A DNA stretch of 64,000 nucleotides from AEGEAN-183 sp964342745. GTDB lineage: Bacteria > Pseudomonadota > Gammaproteobacteria > Magnimaribacterales > Magnimaribacteraceae. Position numbers and translations under genes: made by a program. Each line of letters starts with the position of its first letter. Positions within the stretch are counted from its first letter, which is position 1. Below the pieces are notes generated by a model. It was not told the origin of the DNA. It did not search any database and saw only the letters and a program-made list of their open reading frames with translations. This document shows, one piece after another, positions 35,834 through 43,868 of the stretch. The DNA is taken from positions 5,704 to 69,703 of the forward strand of contig CAYFFW010000004.1 in the NCBI GenBank assembly GCA_964342745.1, given 5' to 3'.

Positions 35834-36694
35834 ATGGTTTGGACATACTTAAATAATGACTTTATAAAAAAAGATGAAGTCAGGATATCTCCTTTTGATA
35901 GAGGATTCTTATTTGGAGATGGTGTATATGAAGTTATTCCGGTTTATGATCATAAAAGTTTTCTTTTAGATGACCATATTGATAGATTAGCAAGATCTTT
36001 ATTTCTTACTAAAATAAATAAACCAAAAGTCTGGAAGAATATTCCTCAAATAATAGATAAATTAGTTAAAAAAAATAACTTTAATAACCAATCTGTTTAT
36101 TTACAAATCACTAGAGGTGTAGATTCTACGCGAAGCCATATACCAGAAAATAATGTTGAACCAACTTTATTTATTACCTCTTCTGAACTAAAGGTAAATC
36201 CTTTTAGGATCAATCCTGAGAGGGATAGGTTAGAGATGAATCTAATAGAAGATCCCAGGTGGGATAGGTGTGATGTAAAGTCAGTAATTTTATTACCAAA
36301 TGTCTTAGCCATGAATGAAGCAGTTAAAGAAGGAAAAGATGGAGTATTGTTTTACAAGGAAGGTAATATAACGGAAGGAGCTTCGTTCAATGTATTTGCT
36401 GTTTTTGACAACCTTGTTGTCACTACCCCAGAATCAAAAAGAATTCTATCTGGTGTAACAAGAAAACATATAATAAATATACTTAATAAAAAGAAAGTTA
36501 AGGTCTTAGAAGGGCAATTAGAATTAAAAAAGATATTCGAAGCAGACGAGGTTTGGATCACTAGTTCAACACAAGAAATACAGCCAGTAGGAAAAATTGA
36601 AGATAAAGAGTTAGTTTACAAGCCAACTCATGAATCTTTATGGTTTGATGTTTTAAAAGTCTATTTTGAGTCTGAATTAAAAATTAAGAGTTAG
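35834..36694 (+). CDS. dat: Class IV PLP aminotransferase, probable D-amino acid aminotransferase
   Basis: PLP enzyme of 286 residues with the class IV fold: FDRGFLFGDGVYEVIPVY near the N-terminus, and the Schiff-base lysine expected in the central region. EGASFNVFAVFDN and SGVTRKHIINIL are the cofactor phosphate segments. Following dacA, it probably makes or recycles D-alanine/D-glutamate for wall synthesis; branched-chain or aminodeoxychorismate activity cannot be excluded. Its last 18 bases overlap the end of the convergent holA. Confidence 0.85.
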   Translation: MVWTYLNNDFIKKDEVRISPFDRGFLFGDGVYEVIPVYDHKSFLLDDHIDRLARSLFLTKINKPKVWKNIPQIIDKLVKKNNFNNQSVYLQITRGVDSTRSHIPENNVEPTLFITSSELKVNPFRINPERDRLEMNLIEDPRWDRCDVKSVILLPNVLAMNEAVKEGKDGVLFYKEGNITEGASFNVFAVFDNLVVTTPESKRILSGVTRKHIINILNKKKVKVLEGQLELKKIFEADEVWITSSTQEIQPVGKIEDKELVYKPTHESLWFDVLKVYFESELKIKS

Positions 36695-37648
36695 TTCTCT
36701 TATACTTAACCAAGGGTTTTGTTTATCAAATCCTTTTATTGAAGCATCTATCAAGGCAATACTTTTGTAGGCGTTTAAAATATCTTTTGAATTTATATCT
36801 TTAGATGTTTTTTGAAGTGAATTCAGATAACTTGTGGGCCCCCAAACCCCTTTGGTAGAACCTGATTTATTTACTTTAAACAAATTATTTAATTCCCTAT
36901 TCAAGGCCCAAATGATTAAACTTTCTGGAGTTCCTTCAGCTTTTAGTGACTCAAGAATATGTATTGCTTTTTTTGTATCTCTAGAAATGAATGCATTAGA
37001 GAAATCAAAAATACCAAATTTAGAAGAATCCGTTATATTTTTTTTCATTCTATCCTCATCAATCTTTTCTGAAGGATAAACCAGAGATAATTTCTCAATT
37101 TCTTTAAGAGCAGCCATCAAATTGCCCTCTGTTTTTTCAGTCAATATCTGTACAGCTTCTTTTGTAATATCAATATCTAACTGCTTGCCTTTATGTTTGA
37201 TCCAGTTCTTCAAGGATTTAGAAGAAAGCTTAGGTATTGAAATTAAAATACCTGACCCTTCTAATGCACTTAGCCATGCAGAAGATTGAACCTTCTTTTC
37301 TAAATTTTCTCCTATAACCATCAAGAGAATATTGGGATCAGATTCTTTAGAAAACTCTTTTAATGCATTAGCTCCTTTAACACCAGGCCCCTGACCTAAT
37401 AGTTTAATTTCTATAATCTTTCTTGATCCAAATAAATCTAAATTATCAGAATTTCTGTTTAAGAAATCCCAATCTGTATTTGGTTCAACTATATGAGTTT
37501 CTTTTTGTAAAAAGTTATTTTGTTTTGCTACTTTATAAATTTTGTTTTGGGTTTCTTCTATCTGAATAGATTCATTAGATAGAATTATATAAATATTATG
37601 TAGCGATTTATTTAATGAAGCATCAAGACTTTTTTCAGTTATTTTCAT
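36677..37648 (-). CDS. holA: DNA polymerase III delta subunit
   Basis: Wrench subunit of the clamp loader that opens the beta clamp. It has the AAA+-like but ATPase-dead fold: YIILSNESIQIEETQNKI at the start, GSRKIIEIKLLG, and a C-terminal helical collar with PESLIIWALNRELNNLF. Length 323 versus 343 in E. coli. It overlaps lptE by 4 bases as in many gammaproteobacteria, and is the last gene of the reverse operon from aroQ. Confidence 0.93.
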   Translation of the reverse strand: MKITEKSLDASLNKSLHNIYIILSNESIQIEETQNKIYKVAKQNNFLQKETHIVEPNTDWDFLNRNSDNLDLFGSRKIIEIKLLGQGPGVKGANALKEFSKESDPNILLMVIGENLEKKVQSSAWLSALEGSGILISIPKLSSKSLKNWIKHKGKQLDIDITKEAVQILTEKTEGNLMAALKEIEKLSLVYPSEKIDEDRMKKNITDSSKFGIFDFSNAFISRDTKKAIHILESLKAEGTPESLIIWALNRELNNLFKVNKSGSTKGVWGPTSYLNSLQKTSKDINSKDILNAYKSIALIDASIKGFDKQNPWLSIRELTLNF

Positions 37649-38151
37649 TCATCTATGAGATTCATTAGAGAAAAATTAATTCTTTTAACTGAATTTAAAA
37701 AGAAGTTTTCTTTAAGTTTTTCTTCTAGTTGTTCTAAAGCTAGAATCCTTGTTTCATCAAAAGAATAGTAGCTATTATCTTTATATTCTAGGGTGTTATT
37801 TCCTTCTTTTCCTTTAAGACTTAAATTCAATTTAAGGTAGTACTCCATTCTTGCTTCTTTAGATCGAGCACCAACTCCTATGCCAGCTGAGTATCTAGTT
37901 ATTTGATGGTCAAGTATCTCTATATATAAATCAGCATTTTTTTTCTTTTCATTCAAATAAAGTTTCTTTAAACCTATATTTCGTCCAAGGGCATCTACCA
38001 AACCTTGGTTTAGTTCGTTTTCCTTAAATAAGATAGAGGCTTCTAGGTTATTTAAGTTTTTATATGACTCTCTAGGTTTATATTCACACCCTGTAAGTAA
38101 AACCCCAAAGATTAAAGTGATTAAGAAGCCTGCTTTAAAATGACTTAGCAT
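37645..38151 (-). CDS. lptE: LPS-assembly lipoprotein LptE
   Basis: Outer-membrane lipoprotein that plugs the LptD barrel for LPS delivery. A signal peptide ends in the lipobox LLTGC, followed by EYKPRESYKNL, a variant of the usual CGFxLRG opening. Strand-rich 168-residue protein with the family's low sequence conservation. Identification rests strongly on its place between leuS and holA, the standard leuS-lptE-holA order. Confidence 0.9.
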   Translation of the reverse strand: MLSHFKAGFLITLIFGVLLTGCEYKPRESYKNLNNLEASILFKENELNQGLVDALGRNIGLKKLYLNEKKKNADLYIEILDHQITRYSAGIGVGARSKEARMEYYLKLNLSLKGKEGNNTLEYKDNSYYSFDETRILALEQLEEKLKENFFLNSVKRINFSLMNLIDE

Positions 38152-38153
38152 CT

Positions 38154-40607
38154 TTATGAAACTACAAGATTTAATAATTTATTATCAATATAAACAACTT
38201 TTCTTATCTCTTTATTTTCGATGTATTTTTTAACATTACTTTCTTCTTTTGCTAGCTGTTCTATTGCGGATTGATCAAGACCAGGCTCCACTTCAACCTT
38301 GCCTCGAAGTTTTCCATTAATTTGTATCGCAATTTCTACAGACCTCTTTTGTAATAATTCTCTATCAGTCTCAGGCCAAATAACATCTATGATTGCATCT
38401 TTATGACCTAATTTTTTCCATAGAGCATGAGTTATATGTGGAGTAATAGGAGAGAGACATATTAATATTGCCTCTATAGCTTCTTGAGCTGAAGATCTTT
38501 CAGAAGCACTAGCATCAGCGTTTATAAAATTTTTAGGTATTGCATTTGTAAGTTCCATTAAAGCAGCTATAGCTGTGTTAAAGGCATGTCTTCTTGAGTA
38601 ATCATCTTTAACTTTATTTAGAGTTTCATGAGTTTTACTTCTAAGGTCTTTCACTTCAGTAGTTGATCCTTTGAAGTCTAAATTTTTTAATAAGCCTAAA
38701 TTGATATGTTCTTCAGTTAAGTTCCATAGTCTATTAAGATATCTATAAGATCCTTGTAATCCTCTATCAGACCATTCAAAAGATTGGTCAGGAGGGGCAA
38801 CGAACAATACAAATAGTCTTAAGGAATCTGCTCCATATTTTTCAATGACTTCATTGGGATCTACAACATTTCCTTTTGATTTGGACATCTTTGATCCATC
38901 TTTTAAAACCATTCCTTGACAGAGGAGATTTTTAAAGGGCTCTGAGCCCTCTACTAAACCTAAGTCCCTTAGGCATCTATAAAAAAATCTAGAGTAAAGA
39001 AGATGAAGAACAGCATGCTCTATTCCTCCAACATACTGATCTACTGGAAGCCAATATTTTGCTCTTTCATCCAACATGGCTTCATTGTTATCAAAAGAAG
39101 CAAATCTAGCGTAGTACCAAGAAGACTCAAAAAAAGTATCGAAAGTATCTGTCTCCCTAGAAAAATCCTGGCCTTCATAGGACACTTTAGTGAATTCCTC
39201 CATTTCAGAAAGAGGCGATTTAACCCCTGAGAATTCTACTTCAGTTGGCAGAATTACAGGAATTTCATTAGCACCTTCAACCTCTCCTCTAGAATTCTTC
39301 ATTACAGGAATAGGAGCACCCCAATATCGTTGTCTTGAAACACCCCAATCTCTTAATCTGTAGTTAGTTTGCTTGGTTCCACAATTTAATTTTTTAGCCT
39401 TTCTTTCTATTTCAATAAAAGCATTATTAAAATCAAGCCCATTAAATTCACCAGAATTAATAAGATTATTTTTCTCTAATAATGCTACATCTTTTACGCT
39501 TTCTTCAGAGTTACTCTCAATTACCTGTTTTATTTCTAACTTGTATTTTTTTGCAAAGTCATGGTCCCTTTGATCGTGTCCAGGAACTCCCATGAGCGCG
39601 CCGGAACCATATCCTGGCAAAACAAAATTGGCTATCCATATTGGTATCTCTTCTTTAGAAAAAGGGTGAACAGCTTTAAGTCCAGTATCTATACCTAATT
39701 TATCTTGTTTAGCTAAGTCAGCTTCAGATAATCTATTTGATTTTATGCTTTTAACAAAGGTCTTAATATTTTTGTCTTGTCTTTCTAACTCCAACGATAT
39801 TGGGTGATCTCTAGAAATTGCTATAAAGGTAACACCCATGATTGTATCTGGCCTTGTTGTGAAAACCGAGATAACAGACTCTTTTGTTTTTACTTTAAAG
39901 CTAAATTCAAGACCCTGTGACTTTCCAATCCAATTTCTTTGCATGACTTTGACTTGCTCAGGCCATCCATCTAAATTCTCAGTCTCCTTTAGCATTTCTT
40001 CAGCATATTTAGTTATCTTTAAAAACCACTGTTTAAGCTTCTTTCTCTCAATTTTGGCGCCGGACCTCCAGCCCTTTCCATCTTCTACTTGTTCATTTGC
40101 TAGAACTGTTTGCTCTATCGGATCCCAATTGACCTCAGCTTCATCTTGATAAGCCAGTCCTTTATTAAGCATTTCAAGAAAAAACCACTGCTCCCACTTG
40201 TAGTATTGAGGGTCACAAGTAGCTAATTCTCTTTTCCAATCATAAGCAAAACCCATTTTCTTTAATTGTGACTTCATGTTTTCTATATTCTTTTTAGTCC
40301 AATTAGAAGGTTGAACTTTGTTCTCTATAGCAGCATTTTCTGCTGGTAAACCAAAAGCATCCCATCCCATTGGCTGTAAAACATTTTTTCCTAGTAATCT
40401 TTGGAATCTACTTATTGCATCTCCTAATGTGTAATTCCTGACATGACCCATATGCGCTGATCCACTTGGGTAAGGAAACATACTAAGGCAATAGAATTTT
40501 TCTTTATTAGGATCTTCGGTTACAGAAAAAACTTGATTTGTGTCCCAAAAATCTTGAGCATCTTTTTCCACTACTTTATGGGAATATGCTTTATTTGCCT
40601 TTGGCAT
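38154..40607 (-). CDS. leuS: Leucyl-tRNA synthetase
   Basis: Charges tRNA-Leu. The class I signatures are present: HMGH in PYPSGSAHMGHVRNY and KMSKS in DGSKMSKSKGN. The large editing (CP1) domain with TTRPDTIMGVTF is intact and the C-terminal anticodon-binding and tail regions are present. At 817 residues it is shorter than E. coli LeuRS (860), consistent with general compaction. It lies one base after accC and 2 bases before lptE. Confidence 0.97.
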   Translation of the reverse strand: MPKANKAYSHKVVEKDAQDFWDTNQVFSVTEDPNKEKFYCLSMFPYPSGSAHMGHVRNYTLGDAISRFQRLLGKNVLQPMGWDAFGLPAENAAIENKVQPSNWTKKNIENMKSQLKKMGFAYDWKRELATCDPQYYKWEQWFFLEMLNKGLAYQDEAEVNWDPIEQTVLANEQVEDGKGWRSGAKIERKKLKQWFLKITKYAEEMLKETENLDGWPEQVKVMQRNWIGKSQGLEFSFKVKTKESVISVFTTRPDTIMGVTFIAISRDHPISLELERQDKNIKTFVKSIKSNRLSEADLAKQDKLGIDTGLKAVHPFSKEEIPIWIANFVLPGYGSGALMGVPGHDQRDHDFAKKYKLEIKQVIESNSEESVKDVALLEKNNLINSGEFNGLDFNNAFIEIERKAKKLNCGTKQTNYRLRDWGVSRQRYWGAPIPVMKNSRGEVEGANEIPVILPTEVEFSGVKSPLSEMEEFTKVSYEGQDFSRETDTFDTFFESSWYYARFASFDNNEAMLDERAKYWLPVDQYVGGIEHAVLHLLYSRFFYRCLRDLGLVEGSEPFKNLLCQGMVLKDGSKMSKSKGNVVDPNEVIEKYGADSLRLFVLFVAPPDQSFEWSDRGLQGSYRYLNRLWNLTEEHINLGLLKNLDFKGSTTEVKDLRSKTHETLNKVKDDYSRRHAFNTAIAALMELTNAIPKNFINADASASERSSAQEAIEAILICLSPITPHITHALWKKLGHKDAIIDVIWPETDRELLQKRSVEIAIQINGKLRGKVEVEPGLDQSAIEQLAKEESNVKKYIENKEIRKVVYIDNKLLNLVVS

Positions 40608-40608
40608 T

Positions 40609-41946
40609 TTATTTAGTTTCTTTAAATCTATTCTCTAGATAATTAATATCAAAGTTACCTGAAATAAAATTTTCATCAGTAAGTAGGTCTATATGCATTT
40701 CAAGATTGGTATTTATACCTGTAATAACCATTTCTTCTAAAGCTCGAAGTAATCTAATCCTAGCATCTTCTCTGTCATTAGCCCTGACTATTAATTTAGC
40801 TATTAAAGAATCATAATTTGAGGGTACCTCATAACCATTATAAAGATGGGAATCTATTCTTACCCCAATTCCTCCAGGAGCATGATAGTCTAATACTTTA
40901 CCTGGAGAGGGGATGAAAGTTTCAGAGTGTTCTGCATTAATCCTACATTCAATAGCATGGCCATTAGTTTCAACATCCTTTTGCTTAATCTTTAGTTCCT
41001 CACCTCTAGCAATCCTTAACTGAAGTTTAACTAAATCAAGACCAGTAATACTTTCCGTTACAGGATGTTCTACTTGAATCCTTGTATTCATTTCAATGAA
41101 GTAAAAATTACCATCTTCATATAAGAATTCAAATGTACCTGCACTTTCATACTTGATTTCTTTACATGCCTCAACGCATTTGTTAAGAATTTCTTCTTTT
41201 ATGTTTTTAGGAATTCTTAAGGCGGGAGCTTCTTCTATTACTTTTTGATGTTTTCTTTGCAAGGAGCAGTCTCTCTCGCCAAGATGTATTACATTCCCAA
41301 ATCTATCTGCCAATACTTGTACTTCAATATGTCTTGGAGATAAAAAGAATTTTTCCATATACAAAGTTGAATCACCAAAAGCTGTTTCAGCTTCTGCTTT
41401 TGTAATACTTATACTTTCTTCTAGTTCAGATTCAGAATTAACTACCCTCATACCTCTTCCTCCACCTCCAGAGGCAGCCTTGATTATTATAGGGTAGCCT
41501 ATTTCTTTTGCTTCATCTTTTGGGTTTGCTCCTATAGGTCCTTCAGAACCAGGAACTATTGGAAGACCAACTTTTTGAGCAAGTTTTTTAGCAGAGATTT
41601 TATTACCCATGGTCTTAATTATTTCTGAAGAAGGGCCAGCAAATTGAAAACCACTCTTTTCTACTTTTTCAGCAAAGTCAGGGTTTTCAGCTAGAAATCC
41701 ATATCCTGGGTGTACTCCATCAGATCCACTTAACTCCATTGCACTAATTATTGCCGGAATATTTAAATAGCTTAGGTTAGAATCTGCAGGTCCTATGCAA
41801 ATTGACTCGTCTGCCATTTTTACATGCATTAGATCTCGGTCAGCTTCTGAGTAAACAGCCACTGTAGGGATGTTTAGTTCTTTACAAGCTCTATGAATGC
41901 GAAGAGCTATTTCGCCTCTATTGGCAATTAGTAATTTTGTTAGCAT
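40609..41946 (-). CDS. accC: Biotin carboxylase subunit of acetyl-CoA carboxylase
   Basis: ATP-grasp enzyme carboxylating the biotin on AccB. Visible segments include the N-terminal LLIANRGEIALRIHRACKEL, the glycine-rich loop KAASGGGGRGMR, and the active-site EMNTRIQVEHPVTE. Length 445 is close to E. coli (449). It follows accB by 3 bases; both subunits are therefore made from one mRNA, as in other gammaproteobacteria. Confidence 0.97.
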   Translation of the reverse strand: MLTKLLIANRGEIALRIHRACKELNIPTVAVYSEADRDLMHVKMADESICIGPADSNLSYLNIPAIISAMELSGSDGVHPGYGFLAENPDFAEKVEKSGFQFAGPSSEIIKTMGNKISAKKLAQKVGLPIVPGSEGPIGANPKDEAKEIGYPIIIKAASGGGGRGMRVVNSESELEESISITKAEAETAFGDSTLYMEKFFLSPRHIEVQVLADRFGNVIHLGERDCSLQRKHQKVIEEAPALRIPKNIKEEILNKCVEACKEIKYESAGTFEFLYEDGNFYFIEMNTRIQVEHPVTESITGLDLVKLQLRIARGEELKIKQKDVETNGHAIECRINAEHSETFIPSPGKVLDYHAPGGIGVRIDSHLYNGYEVPSNYDSLIAKLIVRANDREDARIRLLRALEEMVITGINTNLEMHIDLLTDENFISGNFDINYLENRFKETK

Positions 41947-41949
41947 AAA

Positions 41950-42399
41950 CTATTTTATGACAAATAAAGTTTGACCAAACTCTACTGGTTCGGAGTTTTC
42001 TACAAGAACAGATACAACTTTCCCAGAGAAATCTGATTTTATTTCATTCATCATTTTCATAGCTTCAACTATACAAACCACATCACCTTCTTTAATTTCA
42101 TCTCCTACAGATATAAAAGGTTTAGCTCCTGGAGATGAAGCAGCGTAAAAGGTTCCTACCATTGGGGAGGTAATTATCTCCCCATCTGGATCTTCTATAG
42201 GTGGTGAGGGCTCTTCAGCTTTTTTTGCTAGTTCTTGTTCTATGTTTTGAGTTACGGCACTGGCTTTAACTTCAGAAACAACTGATTCAGGCTGTCTTTT
42301 GACCAATCTTACTGATTCCTCACCTTCTTGTATTTCTATTTCTTCTAAATCTGATGATTCAAGCATTTCTATTAATTTTTTTACTTTTCTTATGTCCAC
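41950..42399 (-). CDS. accB: Biotin carboxyl carrier protein of acetyl-CoA carboxylase
   Basis: Carrier whose lysine holds biotin. The biotinyl site is K115 in VEAMKMMNE, 34 residues from the C-terminus, as expected. An N-terminal helical domain (DIRKVKKLIEMLE) and a charged, Pro/Glu-rich linker precede the biotinyl domain. The start is GTG at 42399, with AGGAG before it. It sits between aroQ and accC, the conserved gammaproteobacterial order. Confidence 0.97.
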   Translation of the reverse strand: MDIRKVKKLIEMLESSDLEEIEIQEGEESVRLVKRQPESVVSEVKASAVTQNIEQELAKKAEEPSPPIEDPDGEIITSPMVGTFYAASSPGAKPFISVGDEIKEGDVVCIVEAMKMMNEIKSDFSGKVVSVLVENSEPVEFGQTLFVIK

Positions 42400-42407
42400 C
42401 TTCTCTC

Positions 42408-42848
42408 CTATTTTCCAAATTTATCAATGGCTACTTTTAAAGCCAATTCATACCCTTCAACTCCTAACCCAGATATGACTCCATCTGCAATATCAGATAA
42501 AAAAGATTTTTGCCTGAAATCCTCTCTGCTATATATATTTGATATGTGCACTTCTATAAATGGAATTTCTGTGCCTGATAAGGCATCTCTAATTGCAATA
42601 CTACTGTGTGTAAAAGCACCTGGATTAAAGACTACACATGAAACCCCTTTATCTTTAGCATCATGTATACAATCCACTAACTCATGCTCTGCATTACTTT
42701 GTAAGGCATAAAGCTCATGACCTGACTTAGTACAAATACCAGATAATTTATCTACAATTTCATTCAAAGTGGTCTTACCATATACCTCTGGTTCTCTAGT
42801 TCCCAAAAGATTTAAGTTAGGGCCGTTTAGTAATAGAAAATTTGCCAT
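42408..42848 (-). CDS. aroQ: Type II 3-dehydroquinate dehydratase
   Basis: Third step of the shikimate pathway. The opening LLNGPNLNLLGTREPEVYG contains the catalytic Tyr and Arg of the dodecameric type II enzyme, with FNPGAFTHSSIAIRDAL and the His in EVHISNIYSREDFR. Length 146 is typical. It heads the aroQ-accB-accC-leuS-lptE-holA run; the 89-base gap upstream is AT-rich with several -10-like stretches, so its own promoter may lie there. Confidence 0.96.
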   Translation of the reverse strand: MANFLLLNGPNLNLLGTREPEVYGKTTLNEIVDKLSGICTKSGHELYALQSNAEHELVDCIHDAKDKGVSCVVFNPGAFTHSSIAIRDALSGTEIPFIEVHISNIYSREDFRQKSFLSDIADGVISGLGVEGYELALKVAIDKFGK

Positions 42849-42937
42849 ATATAAAAAATTCAGAACGATTTTATAAGAATTTAAAGGAAATTAAGAGAAA
42901 ATAATGCCAATTTAATATTTTATTAGTGCAAACAGAT

Positions 42938-43429
42938 TTACCTTTTAACCATTAAAGTATTTTCTTTAATTATTATTTCCTTCTTAATTGGTGAATAACA
43001 ATATCCTTTTTGATTACAGCCCTGGTAGGAAACTTTAATTATATTCTCCTTTAAATCTTGAATAAGCATACTCACCTCTATTCGATCAAAGAAGACTTTA
43101 ACTTTTCCAAAGTATTGATCTTCAAGTTCTTTTGCTGCTGGGAAAGAAGGCTCCAGAAAAGAGTTTAACTCTACGTCTAAGAAAGAAAATTTTTCTAAAT
43201 AAAGATATGAGTCTTGCTCAATTTCCCATCTTAAATATAGCCTCTTGTTAATCAAATTTGCTGAGAAGATAAACACTTGGTCCGGAGGTTTTATTCCGTC
43301 TTCAAAAAAAAGCATGTTGTTTTGAGTCTTATTCAATTCCGGGTTAGCTGTTATAGTCGACATAAAAATTAAGATGAAGGACATTAAGCAAATTAAATAA
43401 ATATGAAACTTAAGTTTAAGAAAAGTCAT
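42938..43429 (-). CDS. Stand-alone DsbD alpha (N-terminal) domain protein
   Basis: A 163-residue secreted protein that matches only the periplasmic immunoglobulin-like alpha domain of DsbD/DipZ. After a signal peptide (cut near STITA), the domain keeps the redox pair C138-x5-C144 in YQGCNQKGYCYSPIK, the same spacing as in E. coli DsbD alpha, and the core segment LINKRLYLRWEIEQDSYLYL. The membrane beta and thioredoxin-like gamma domains are missing and there is no trace of them in the 89 bases before aroQ. In Pseudomonas full-length dipZ precedes aroQ-accB-accC. Its start overlaps the PCuAC gene by 27 bases. Confidence 0.85.
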   Translation of the reverse strand: MTFLKLKFHIYLICLMSFILIFMSTITANPELNKTQNNMLFFEDGIKPPDQVFIFSANLINKRLYLRWEIEQDSYLYLEKFSFLDVELNSFLEPSFPAAKELEDQYFGKVKVFFDRIEVSMLIQDLKENIIKVSYQGCNQKGYCYSPIKKEIIIKENTLMVKR

Positions 43430-43864
43430 TTTTTTATTTACATTATCTCATTGTTGTTCTTGTTTTCATGCTCAATATCAGAAAATGAGACTTTTGTGGT
43501 TATCCAAGATGCTTACTTAAATAAACCACTCAAAGGATCTCATTCTACTGCTGCATATATGAATTTAAAGAATAGGTCAGAAGATAGAATCATAGTAAAA
43601 AGTCTCAGCTGCACGAATGTTTTAGCCGAGTTCCATCAAACTGAAATCTCCGATTTAGGTGTGCTGAGAATGAAAAAATTAGATCTCATAATCCTGGAAC
43701 CAAAAACAGAAAAAAGATTTGAACCAATGAAAGAACACATCATGTTGATGGGTAAGGGTATTGCAACTATCAGTGATGGATTAAAGTGCAATTTGATAAT
43801 TGAAAATGAGAATTTAGATCCTTTATCCATGGAAGTACCATTTTTTTTTGAGCTAAGGGGATGA
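43403..43864 (+). CDS. PCuAC-type copper chaperone lipoprotein
   Basis: Periplasmic Cu(I) chaperone family (DUF461) used in cytochrome oxidase copper-site assembly. A lipoprotein signal ends LFSC (C23). The ligand motif H(M)-x10-M-x21-H-x-M is reproduced with exact spacing: H78, M90, H112, M114, with Gln79 where the optional first Met sits. Length 153 is normal. It begins within the start of the divergent DsbD-alpha gene and is followed 4 bases later by an ABC ATPase gene. Membrane anchoring by lipid is a variation on the usually soluble form. Confidence 0.87.
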   Translation: MKLKFKKSHFFIYIISLLFLFSCSISENETFVVIQDAYLNKPLKGSHSTAAYMNLKNRSEDRIIVKSLSCTNVLAEFHQTEISDLGVLRMKKLDLIILEPKTEKRFEPMKEHIMLMGKGIATISDGLKCNLIIENENLDPLSMEVPFFFELRG

Positions 43865-43868
43865 GGTC

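Noticed and set aside
36677..36694. 18-base dat/holA overlap as a frameshift artefact
   Set aside because: Both proteins have near-normal lengths and sensible C-termini, and short overlaps are common in this window.
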